Shown here piece after piece: positions 7,972 through 15,608 of a stretch of 36,002 bases of DNA. Below the pieces are notes generated by a model. That model was not told where the DNA came from, did no database searches, and worked only from the letters and a program-made list of their open reading frames with translations. Source of the DNA: Pelagibacteraceae bacterium (GTDB lineage Bacteria > Pseudomonadota > Alphaproteobacteria > Pelagibacterales > Pelagibacteraceae). Both the position numbers and the translations under genes were made by a program. Every line of letters begins with the position of its first letter. The first letter of the stretch is position 1. The stretch spans positions 1-36,002 of the forward strand of contig VTPM01000005.1 of the NCBI GenBank assembly GCA_008638125.1, written 5' to 3'.

Positions 7972-8259
7972 TTAATCTTTTTGTTGCATTCTTTTTGCAG
8001 CTCTAATGATGTTCATTATTCCTGCAATAGAACCTAAAAAAAAGAATAATAATATTAACCAAGGCTTAGTATCAAACCAACTATCTAAAATAAACCCAAT
8101 AATTGTCCCAACTAGAACAGCAGAAACCAGCTCTGTTCCTAATTTAAAAGCGTTCCCCATAAATGAGGCATTTTCAGCATTATCTTTAATTTCGGAGTCG
8201 TTTTTATTTTTATCTTTTGCAATCTTTAGGCGAATTTTAAAGTCATCAAAATCTGGCAT
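7972..8259 (-). CDS. atpI: AtpI/AtpZ-family ATP synthase assembly protein
   Basis: 95-residue protein with a charged N-terminal third and two membrane helices (about residues 42-60 and 66-85), containing GTELVSAVLVGTIIGF and FDTKPWLILLFFFLGSIAG, the pattern of the AtpI/AtpZ family. These proteins precede F0 genes and are proposed to help c-ring assembly or Mg transport. It starts five bases after the smc stop codon, so the F0 genes may be read partly from the smc operon. Confidence 0.85.
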   Translation of the reverse strand: MPDFDDFKIRLKIAKDKNKNDSEIKDNAENASFMGNAFKLGTELVSAVLVGTIIGFILDSWFDTKPWLILLFFFLGSIAGIMNIIRAAKRMQQKD

Positions 8260-8264
8260 TAATT

Positions 8265-10709
8265 TTATGCTACCAATTCTTCTGCTCGATCTAGGTCAAC
8301 AGCCACTAATTGACTCACTCCTTTTTCAGGCATTGTCACACCATAAAGTCTATGCATTCTAGACATAGTTAAAGCGTGGTGAGTAATAATTATAAATTTT
8401 GTTTGAGTGATTTTAGTCAGTTCATCCAACAAAGAGCAAAATCTTGTAACATTCGCATCATCCAAAGGAGCATCAACTTCATCTAAAACACAAATTGGTG
8501 AAGGGTTCACTAAAAATACTGCAAATATTAAAGAAAGAGCAGTTAAAGCTTGTTCACCACCTGACAACAAAGTAATTGATTGCAATCTTTTACCTGGAGG
8601 TGAAACTAACATTTCTAAACCTGCTTCAAGCGGATCGTCTGAGTCCACCAATTCAAGTTTAGCACTTCCACCATTAAATAGTTTTGTATAAACCTCGTTA
8701 AATTTTCTATTAACTTTTGTATAAGCATCAAGAAGTTTCTCTCTTCCTTTTTGGTTTAATTCATCAATAGAGGCTTTTAATTTAACAATCGCAGAGTACA
8801 GATCAGCTCTGTCATCTTCCATCTTTTTAATTTCATCTTGATATTTTTTAGTTTCTTCATCTGCTCTAAGATTTACAGAGCCTAAAGCATCTCTTTGTTT
8901 CTTAACTTTTTCCAAACTAGACTCTTGTTTTTCTAAACTAGGATAATTTTCAGGTGCTAACGAATTTAAGTTTGAGATGGATAGTAAATCATTTTCATTT
9001 TCAAGCTTAAGATCATTTTTAATAGTGTAAATTAAATCTTTTTTTCTTTTTTCAATACCTTCAATAGTTGCTTCGCTTCTGGCTTTGCTTTCTCTTAGTG
9101 TACTAAACTTTTCTTGAATTTCTTTGAGGTTTTGATTGATTAGATTATATTTTCCCTCAGCTTTACTTAATTCTTCATCTAATTCTTCACTTCTTTTTTT
9201 TGTATTCTCGATGTTTTGAATATTCTGACCTTTTGTAGTTGCAATTTTTTCTGGATTTTTTTGATTTTCCTGAATTTCAATTTTTATTTTTTCTCTTCTT
9301 TCATTTAACTCTGCTATCATTTTGTCTGAATTAGTTTTTAAATTCTTCCAATTTTCAAGCTCTACATCAATGTTTTTTATTCTTTCTCTTCTCTTTATAG
9401 AGTCACTTTTAATTGACTCATTTTTTCCATAAGTAGTGGCATATTTTTCTTGTGAGCCTGTAATTAAATTAACTGTATTTTTTAACCTATCAAATACTTC
9501 TCTGGTTAATTTTTTATCAGTATCAATGTATCCTTCAATTTCATTAATAATTTCATCTAGTTGAGATTGTAATTTTTGCAGACTTAATTTTGACTCACTC
9601 AGATCTTTTTCTGAGCTAATTTCAGTGCTTGAAAGCTCTTTCTCTGTCCTTAGCAGTTCATTTTTTTCCTCTAAGATTCTTTTTTCATTTAATGACGCAT
9701 CTAGTGAAATACTTTTTTCTCGTTCTAAATCTGACTCAAGAGTTTCTAATGATTTTTGAAGTTTAATTTGTAGATTTTTAATTCGAGCCTCTTCTTCGTC
9801 TAAGTTTGACATTTCAAGGTTTAATTTTTGAAGTTTGGCCTGATTTTCCATTCTTCTGTCTCTTAAAGGAGCCAGTCTTTTATTTTCTTCTTCAAGTAAT
9901 TGGTTGTTATGGCTTAGATCAATCTTAACAGCACTTAACTCATCATCTTGTTCGCCTAATTTTTCAACAATACTCAGTCTATCTTTTTCAATTTCTGAAA
10001 GTTTTAAATAAAAAAGACCAGCTTCTATGCTTTTGATTTCTCGAGATATTTCTTTATAACGCGTTGCTTCTTCAGCTTGTTTTTTTAAGTTTTCTAATTG
10101 TTTTTCTTGTTGCCTTTTCAATTCGTCAGCTCTTTTTAAGTTATTTTCCGCTGCTTCTAATCGTGACTCAGCTTCCTCTCTTCTTGCATGAATGCCCGAG
10201 ATACCTGCGGCTTCTTCTAAGACAGATCTTCGCTCAGCAGGCTTAGAAGTAACAAGAGTTCCTATTCTTCCTTGACTTATTAAGGAAGGAGAATGTGCTC
10301 CAGTTGAGAGATCGGCAAAAAAAGTTTGTGCATCTCTAGCTCTGACTTCTTTTTGATTGATAAAATATTTTGATCCTTTTTCTCTTTCAATCCGTCTGGT
10401 GACAGTTATTTCGTCTAATTCATTATATTGCATCGGCCCATCTTTGTTTGGGTTTTCAATTTGAATTGACACTTCAGCAATATTTTTTGATGGGCGATTA
10501 GAAGTTCCAGCAAAAATAACATCTTCCATACCTGAACCTCGCATACTTTTTGCAGAAGTTTCACCCATGCACCATCTAAGTGACTCAACTATGTTTGATT
10601 TTCCACATCCATTAGGACCAACTATTCCTGTTAAACCTTCTTCAATATAAAAGTTTGTTTTATCAAAAAAAGATTTAAAACCAGCAATCTCTAATTTTTT
10701 AAATCTCAT
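8265..10709 (-). CDS. smc: Shortened chromosome-segregation SMC protein
   Basis: ATPase that organises and helps segregate the chromosome. Both head halves are intact: Walker A GPNGCGKSN (residues 31-39), a Q-loop in LISQGRIG (about 143-150), signature LSGGEQ (715-720) and Walker B ICVLDEVDAPLD (739-750). Between them is a continuous charged coiled coil of about 470 residues. Total length is 814, against about 1150-1200 for typical bacterial SMC. I cannot find the roughly 150-residue hinge domain; the only candidate break is a short less regular stretch around 393-432. The frame is open, with no sign of a pseudogene. It overlaps the DsbA-like gene by one base and leads into the F0 operon. I did not see scpA or scpB nearby. 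Confidence 0.9.
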   Translation of the reverse strand: MRFKKLEIAGFKSFFDKTNFYIEEGLTGIVGPNGCGKSNIVESLRWCMGETSAKSMRGSGMEDVIFAGTSNRPSKNIAEVSIQIENPNKDGPMQYNELDEITVTRRIEREKGSKYFINQKEVRARDAQTFFADLSTGAHSPSLISQGRIGTLVTSKPAERRSVLEEAAGISGIHARREEAESRLEAAENNLKRADELKRQQEKQLENLKKQAEEATRYKEISREIKSIEAGLFYLKLSEIEKDRLSIVEKLGEQDDELSAVKIDLSHNNQLLEEENKRLAPLRDRRMENQAKLQKLNLEMSNLDEEEARIKNLQIKLQKSLETLESDLEREKSISLDASLNEKRILEEKNELLRTEKELSSTEISSEKDLSESKLSLQKLQSQLDEIINEIEGYIDTDKKLTREVFDRLKNTVNLITGSQEKYATTYGKNESIKSDSIKRRERIKNIDVELENWKNLKTNSDKMIAELNERREKIKIEIQENQKNPEKIATTKGQNIQNIENTKKRSEELDEELSKAEGKYNLINQNLKEIQEKFSTLRESKARSEATIEGIEKRKKDLIYTIKNDLKLENENDLLSISNLNSLAPENYPSLEKQESSLEKVKKQRDALGSVNLRADEETKKYQDEIKKMEDDRADLYSAIVKLKASIDELNQKGREKLLDAYTKVNRKFNEVYTKLFNGGSAKLELVDSDDPLEAGLEMLVSPPGKRLQSITLLSGGEQALTALSLIFAVFLVNPSPICVLDEVDAPLDDANVTRFCSLLDELTKITQTKFIIITHHALTMSRMHRLYGVTMPEKGVSQLVAVDLDRAEELVA

Positions 10710-11293
10710 TATAAAAGTTTTTCAATCACTTTCTTGAAGGAATTATAGTCTCTTGCTTTCTCGTATTTTTTTTCATTAACTATAATTGTTGGAGTAGATC
10801 TAACATTATAAGTGCTTTGCGCTTGTATTCGTTCGTTAAGAATTTTTTCTTCTAGCGCTTTATCAGCCAGGCATTTATCCATTTCATCTTCTTGTAAGCC
10901 AAACTCTTTACCCATTGCTTTGATCGCTTGGTTAATTACATTAATGTCTGATCCAACTGCCCATTTATTTTGCCTTTTATATATTTCAGTTAAAAATTCA
11001 AAATTAGTCTTGTCTCGATTTTTACATTGTAATATTTTTTCTGCATTCAATGCTGCTAGATCTAAAGGAAAACTATGATGTTCAAATATAACTTTTCCAG
11101 TACTAATAAAATCTTTATTTAATTGATCATAAACTTTTGCATGAAAGTCAGCACAATGAGGGCAGGTTAAAGAAGAAAATACTTTAACGATAACTACGCT
11201 ATTAGAGTTGTTTTGACTTTGAGAATTCTGATCACATCCTACAAAACTTATAAATAGAATTATGATTAATAAATTTTTAATTATTTTTGGCAT
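10709..11293 (-). CDS. DsbA-family thiol oxidoreductase, probable lipoprotein
   Basis: Thioredoxin-fold protein of 194 residues, probably acting outside the inner membrane. It has a lipoprotein-like signal (hydrophobic stretch then FVGC, Cys20) and a CPHC active site in SSLTCPHCADFH (about residues 36-48). Later conserved DsbA-family features are FPLDLAALNAEKI and the cis-proline loop RSTPTIIVN (about 166-174). The family catalyses disulfide formation or isomerisation in exported proteins. It overlaps dciA by 17 bases and smc by one base. As I remember it, a dciA/dsbA/smc neighbourhood is common in alphaproteobacteria, so the position says little about its substrate. Confidence 0.85.
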   Translation of the reverse strand: MPKIIKNLLIIILFISFVGCDQNSQSQNNSNSVVIVKVFSSLTCPHCADFHAKVYDQLNKDFISTGKVIFEHHSFPLDLAALNAEKILQCKNRDKTNFEFLTEIYKRQNKWAVGSDINVINQAIKAMGKEFGLQEDEMDKCLADKALEEKILNERIQAQSTYNVRSTPTIIVNEKKYEKARDYNSFKKVIEKLL

Positions 11294-11762
11294 TGTATGC
11301 TTCTATAAGTTTATTTAATGTTTTCTTAAGCCCTTCATTATTAATATTCTCTAACTTATTGTTAAAATTTTTTTTAACTCCATTAGAGGTTTTTTTCTCA
11401 TTATTTATTTTTCTTTCTTGTACTATTTTAAGCTTAACCTCTTTAATACACTGATAGCCAAAAAAGGCATTAATTTTATCTATAATTTCTTGCTTGCTGT
11501 ATTCAATTTCTAGCTCGTTTCCATGAATGACATTTAAAACGAGCGTTCCATTATTCATTTCTTTACTCATTTTAATTGTATTTGGATAGCAAGCGTTTGA
11601 GATATCTTTACCGACCATTTTGACCCAGTTATCCACTATATTTGAAAAATTATAACCACCTCGCTTAAGAAGTTTTTTTAGACCGTGCGGCAAAGACTTT
11701 GCAAAAGGCCTTAATCCTTGTGTGAAAGAATGGCTTTTACTATTATCTTTTTTATCATGCAT
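11277..11762 (-). CDS. dciA: DUF721 / DciA-family protein
   Basis: 161-residue protein of the DUF721 family, named DciA for its role in loading the replicative helicase DnaB in bacteria that lack DnaC. The core (about residues 25-115) shows the family pattern: LKRGGYNFSNIVDNWVKMVG, then GTLVLNVIHGNELEIEYSKQ and INAFFGYQCIKEVKLKI. The C-terminal 45 residues are Lys/Asn-rich and probably disordered. It is the first gene of the minus-strand run to smc and atp. Its start codon shares the ATGCAT hexamer with mutY on the other strand, so its promoter must lie inside mutY. Confidence 0.82.
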   Translation of the reverse strand: MHDKKDNSKSHSFTQGLRPFAKSLPHGLKKLLKRGGYNFSNIVDNWVKMVGKDISNACYPNTIKMSKEMNNGTLVLNVIHGNELEIEYSKQEIIDKINAFFGYQCIKEVKLKIVQERKINNEKKTSNGVKKNFNNKLENINNEGLKKTLNKLIEAYNAKNN

Positions 11763-12761
11763 TTAAGCAGCAATTTATCAAAAAAAATTTTAGCTTGGTA
11801 CGATAATAACAAAAGAGATCTACCTTGGCGTGTTAGTAAAAATTCAAAAAAAATACTCTATTACAGACTTTTAAGCGAGTTCATGTTGCAACAAACTCAA
11901 GTGAAAACAGTTTTGCCTTATTTTAGAAAATTTAGGTTAATTTTTCCAACATTAGATTCGCTCTCTAGATCAAGTGAAAAAAAAGTTTTAAAAATGTGGG
12001 AAGGCCTTGGTTATTACAGAAGAGCAAGAAATCTATTAGCAACATCTAAAATTCTTGCAAAAAATTATAGATCTCAGTTACCCAAGGAGTATAAGGAAAT
12101 TATTAAATTACCAGGAATAGGTGATTACACAGCAAATGCCCTGCAAGCTTTTATCTTCAATAAACCAACTTTAGCTATTGATGGAAATGTTAAAAGAGTT
12201 TTTTCAAGATTATTAAATAAAAATGAAAATAAAATAAATTTTAAAAGCCTTATTGAAATAAATAAAAAAAATTTATTTAGGTTAAATAGAAATTCAGATT
12301 TAGTTGAAGCCTTTATGGAATTTGGAGCTTTAGTTTGTAAACCCAAAGAACCTGACTGTCAAAATTGTAAGTTAAATAATATATGTATTTATTTTAAATC
12401 AAAAAATAAATTTGTAAAAACCCTAAAAGTTAAGCCAGAAACTAAAAGTTATAATATTTTTTGCTACATCAATAAAGAAAAGAATCAAATCGCTTTAACA
12501 AAAAAAAACAATCTAGGTTTTTTAAAAAATTTTTATTTACCTCCAATGAAAGAAGTTAAAGATGGATCATTATTAAGAAACTGGAAGCATCATTCTAATT
12601 TTAAAAATTTAATTTCTAATAAAAAACTAGATATAAATTTATATTACAAGTATACAAAAAAAAATCCTATGCAAACAGAATGGTTCTCACTCAAAAATAA
12701 TTATGAATTTATACCCTCTTTCACAAAAAAAATTTTTAAAGAAGTTTTAAAAATAAATTAA
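11757..12761 (+). CDS. mutY: A/G-specific adenine DNA glycosylase
   Basis: Removes adenine mispaired with 8-oxoguanine. I start it at ATG 11757 (334 residues) because MHLSSNLSKKILAWYDNNKR aligns with the family start; the frame is open 39 bases further upstream but that part looks unrelated. Catalytic Glu41 (LSEFMLQQTQVK), helix-hairpin-helix KLPGIGDYTANA (118-129), catalytic Asp142 (AIDGNVKR) and the cluster ligands Cys194, Cys201, Cys204, Cys210 (spacing 6-2-5) are all present. The C-terminal 8-oxoG recognition domain is shorter than usual but visible (residues ~225-334). It overlaps the divergent dciA by six bases and the next gene by one base. Confidence 0.94.
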   Translation: MHLSSNLSKKILAWYDNNKRDLPWRVSKNSKKILYYRLLSEFMLQQTQVKTVLPYFRKFRLIFPTLDSLSRSSEKKVLKMWEGLGYYRRARNLLATSKILAKNYRSQLPKEYKEIIKLPGIGDYTANALQAFIFNKPTLAIDGNVKRVFSRLLNKNENKINFKSLIEINKKNLFRLNRNSDLVEAFMEFGALVCKPKEPDCQNCKLNNICIYFKSKNKFVKTLKVKPETKSYNIFCYINKEKNQIALTKKNNLGFLKNFYLPPMKEVKDGSLLRNWKHHSNFKNLISNKKLDINLYYKYTKKNPMQTEWFSLKNNYEFIPSFTKKIFKEVLKIN

Positions 12762-13906
12762 TGAAAAAAAAAATAGCAATAATTGGAGCTGGAATAGGGG
12801 GGCTTTGTCTAGCAAATCTATTACAAAAAAACTCCAACTATGAAATTATGCTTTATGAAAAAGAAGAGGCATTAAGATTAGACGAGGGATATGGAATTCA
12901 ATTAGCTGTGAATAGCGTAACTATTCTGAATAAAATTGGGTTTAACGATTTAAATAAAAATGAAAAATTTAATCCAATTAAATTAGATTTTTACTCAAAT
13001 AAAAACAAAATTACAGATTTAGATTTAACCCAATTTAATTTCAATGAAGATAAATATACAACACTAAAAAGATCCGTATTAATAAGGTTTTTAAAAGATA
13101 AATTATTTTCAAATTTAATAAGGTTTAATAAAACCTTAAAAAAAGTAGATCAGATTGATCAAAAATTAAGGATAACATTTAATGACGATCAGGTTAATGA
13201 AGTCGATTATCTTATTGTTGCAGATGGTGTTTTTTCTAAAACCAGATCTATGCTTGAAAACAAAAACATTAAGCCGAATTATCTAGGCTCTATGGCATTT
13301 AGATTTTTAATTGATAAAAATCGCCAAAAATATTTTGATAAAAACAATATTAGTCTTGTAATGGGCTCAGATTGTCATTTAGTAGCTTACCCAGTTGATC
13401 CGAATAATTTAAACATTGTAATGATTGCAAGAGCCAAAGAGAAAAGTTTACAAAAATTTCAGGAAAGTTCTTATATAAAAAGTTTTTTAAATAACTCAAT
13501 TTTAAAAGACTATCCTGAAGTAATAAATTTTGAGAATAATGATTTTAAATTTTGGCCAATTTATTTTTCTAAGAAACCACAGTTACCAATCTTAAAAAAC
13601 GTATTTTACTTAGGGGACGCTTTTTATGCTTTTCCTCCTACGATGGCACAAGGAGCTTCACAGTCAATAGAAGCAAGTATGGAATTGTTTGAAATTTTAC
13701 AAAGTAATAAATCAGAAAAAGAGAAAGAATATTTTGAAAATAGACTAAAACGTTCTGAAATGATTATAAAAAGATCAAAATTTAATTATTTTGCTTTTCA
13801 TTTGAAAAGCAATTTTTTTATTTGGTTTAGAGAGATAATTTTGAAACGGGCTATAAAAAACAAGAATTTTATTGATAGTTATTTAGGCAGAGTTTTTAAT
13901 AAATAA
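12761..13906 (+). CDS. FAD-dependent monooxygenase, UbiH/salicylate hydroxylase-like
   Basis: Group A flavin monooxygenase of 381 residues. Visible motifs are the FAD-binding GAGIGG (residues 9-14), the DG motif in VADGVFSKTR (about 154-163) and the GD motif in YLGDAFYAFPPTMAQGAS (about 285-302), in the right order. The start overlaps the mutY stop by one base (TAATG), so they are cotranscribed. Substrate cannot be read from the sequence: ubiquinone-ring hydroxylases, kynurenine or salicylate-type hydroxylases all share these motifs, and mutY gives no pathway context. It lacks any obvious membrane anchor. Its end overlaps the convergent ccrM by 24 bases. Confidence 0.82.
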   Translation: MKKKIAIIGAGIGGLCLANLLQKNSNYEIMLYEKEEALRLDEGYGIQLAVNSVTILNKIGFNDLNKNEKFNPIKLDFYSNKNKITDLDLTQFNFNEDKYTTLKRSVLIRFLKDKLFSNLIRFNKTLKKVDQIDQKLRITFNDDQVNEVDYLIVADGVFSKTRSMLENKNIKPNYLGSMAFRFLIDKNRQKYFDKNNISLVMGSDCHLVAYPVDPNNLNIVMIARAKEKSLQKFQESSYIKSFLNNSILKDYPEVINFENNDFKFWPIYFSKKPQLPILKNVFYLGDAFYAFPPTMAQGASQSIEASMELFEILQSNKSEKEKEYFENRLKRSEMIIKRSKFNYFAFHLKSNFFIWFREIILKRAIKNKNFIDSYLGRVFNK

Positions 13907-14956
13907 TTTTTGCCTTAAATTATCAATGGGTTTCATCGATCCTTCCATATTATAGTGCCAATAAGTCCAACCATTACAACTTTCAGCTCCAATGATTTTT
14001 GCAGCAACTTTATGAATTGATCCTTCATTGTCTTTATACCTAATACTTCCATCTGCCATAATTTTTGCATTATATTTCTTTTTATTATCAAAAAGTGTCA
14101 TGCCTGGCTCTAAAATACCCATTTCTATCAGCGAGCCAAAAGGTATTCTTGGTTTAGATTTATTATTTTGTACAGTGTCTAAAAATTCATCTTTTAAGGG
14201 CTTAGTTTCTTCAATTCTTTTTTTAGCAGCTAAGTAATATTTTTTATCTTTTTCAATACCAAAAAAATTTCTACCTAATTTTTTTGCAACTACTGCACTA
14301 GTACCTGTGCCAATAAATGGATCAAATATTGCATCGCCTTTATTTGTTGTTGCTAAAATAATTCGATATAAAAGAGCTTCAGGTTTTTGAGTAGAATGTA
14401 CTTTTTGTCCATTTTTTTTTAGTCTTTCTTTGCCATTACAAATTGGCAGCAACCAATCAGATCTCATTTGAAGATCATCATTAAAGCATTTTAGGGATTG
14501 ATAATTAAATTTATATTTTGATTTTTTATTTTTTGAAGCCCAAATTAATGTCTCATGAGCATTAGTAAATCTTGTGCCTCTAAAATTAGGCATTGGATTA
14601 TTTTTTCTCCAAATAATATCATTGAGAAGCCAGTAGTCTAAATTTTGCAAGTGATAACCTAGTCTAAATATATTGTGATAAGAACCTATAACCCAGATCG
14701 ATCCATCATCTTTTAAAATTCTTTTGCACTCTATTAGCCATGCTTTGCAAAACTTGTCATAATGATCAAAGCTTTTAAATTGATCCCATTTATCATCTAC
14801 GCCATTAACTTTGCTATCATCAGGTCTTCTAAGTTTTTCTCCGATTTGCATATTGTAGGGAGGATCAGCAAAAACTAAGTCAAAACTTTTACTTGGAATT
14901 TTTTTTAAAATCTCGAGAGAATCTCCGTTAGCAATTGTATTTAGAAAGTTTGACAT
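13883..14956 (-). CDS. ccrM: Cell-cycle DNA methyltransferase CcrM (GANTC)
   Basis: Adenine-N6 methyltransferase of the CcrM family, which methylates GANTC and times cell-cycle genes in alphaproteobacteria. The 357-residue protein has DPPY at 31-34 and then the SAM-binding FIGTGT (214-219), the beta-class order. The extra C-terminal domain (about 270-357, with IPFGSLIEMGILEPG and NGWTYWHY) distinguishes CcrM from restriction-associated methylases. No restriction endonuclease gene is nearby, supporting a solitary regulator. The start region carries an unusual nested inverted repeat with two GANTC sites. In Caulobacter the ccrM promoter region also contains GANTC sites, so self-regulation is likely. 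Confidence 0.94.
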   Translation of the reverse strand: MSNFLNTIANGDSLEILKKIPSKSFDLVFADPPYNMQIGEKLRRPDDSKVNGVDDKWDQFKSFDHYDKFCKAWLIECKRILKDDGSIWVIGSYHNIFRLGYHLQNLDYWLLNDIIWRKNNPMPNFRGTRFTNAHETLIWASKNKKSKYKFNYQSLKCFNDDLQMRSDWLLPICNGKERLKKNGQKVHSTQKPEALLYRIILATTNKGDAIFDPFIGTGTSAVVAKKLGRNFFGIEKDKKYYLAAKKRIEETKPLKDEFLDTVQNNKSKPRIPFGSLIEMGILEPGMTLFDNKKKYNAKIMADGSIRYKDNEGSIHKVAAKIIGAESCNGWTYWHYNMEGSMKPIDNLRQKLFIKNSA

Positions 14957-14998
14957 TTTTTTAGATTCAACTCTAAATTGAATCTACGGTCAAACTTT
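14945..14998 (-). promoter_or_regulatory. ccrM promoter and start with nested inverted repeats and two GANTC sites
   Basis: Inner repeat: TAGATTCAA (14962-14970) and TTGAATCTA (14978-14986), nine perfect pairs around a 7-base spacer; each arm holds one CcrM site (GATTC 14964-14968, GAATC 14980-14984). Outer repeat: AAAGTTTGAC (14945-14954) and GTCAAACTTT (14989-14998), ten perfect pairs; its coding-side arm runs into the ccrM start codon. A possible promoter on the minus strand is TTGACC (14993-14988), 17 bases, TTGAAT, in which the second GANTC site overlaps the -10. That promoter would give an almost leaderless mRNA. The promoter call is tentative; the repeats are exact. Confidence 0.6.
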
Positions 14999-15029
14999 TT
15001 TTATTCGAAATTGAATTTTTTAGTGCTTA

Positions 15030-15608
15030 TTAGCTTTGCCTTAACAACATGTTGTGTATTGGCTTGAAACCTTTTCTATGATGACTTGTGATCCCGTATT
15101 TTTTTAAACCTTCAAGATGTGCTTTAGTTCCATACCCAAAATTCTTTTCCCATAAATAATTAGAGAATTTTTCAGAAAGTTTTATCATTAATAAATCGCG
15201 GTAAGTTTTAGCTATAATTGATGCAGCACTTATACATTTAATTTTTTCATCTCCTTTAATTATAGTTTTAAAATTTTTTAGTCCTTTAGGCGCAAAAATT
15301 CCATCAATCAAAATTTGATCTGGTTTTTTTCTTAATTTTTCAATAGCTCTGCTCATTGATAATAAAGATGCCTGTAAAATATTAATTTTAAATATCTCCT
15401 CTACAGAAGCCATACCAATTGCAAAACAAGAATTTTCTTTAATATAATCTGCTATCTTTAATCTTTGTGTAAAATTTATTTTTTTTGAGTCCTTAATCGA
15501 ACTTAAGTCTATCTTATCATTAAGAATTACAGCAGCAGAAACAACTGGGCCAGCTAAACAGCCTCTACCAACCTCATCAACTCCAGCAACTAGCATATTA
15601 TTTTTCAA
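15030..15608 (-). CDS. rnhB: Ribonuclease HII
   Basis: Cleaves the RNA strand of RNA-DNA hybrids and single ribonucleotides in DNA. The 192-residue protein has the RNase HII signature VDEVGRGCLAGPVV (about residues 10-23) with the first catalytic Asp-Glu pair, the ILIDG motif (Asp about 98) and KTYRDLLM further on. It overlaps udg by 11 bases and lies 73 bases upstream of ccrM. Normal length for the family. Confidence 0.94.
   Translation of the reverse strand: MKNNMLVAGVDEVGRGCLAGPVVSAAVILNDKIDLSSIKDSKKINFTQRLKIADYIKENSCFAIGMASVEEIFKINILQASLLSMSRAIEKLRKKPDQILIDGIFAPKGLKNFKTIIKGDEKIKCISAASIIAKTYRDLLMIKLSEKFSNYLWEKNFGYGTKAHLEGLKKYGITSHHRKGFKPIHNMLLRQS

Noticed and set aside
11718-11756. Upstream start for mutY
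   Set aside because: The extra residues do not fit the family N-terminus and lie opposite the conserved start of dciA.
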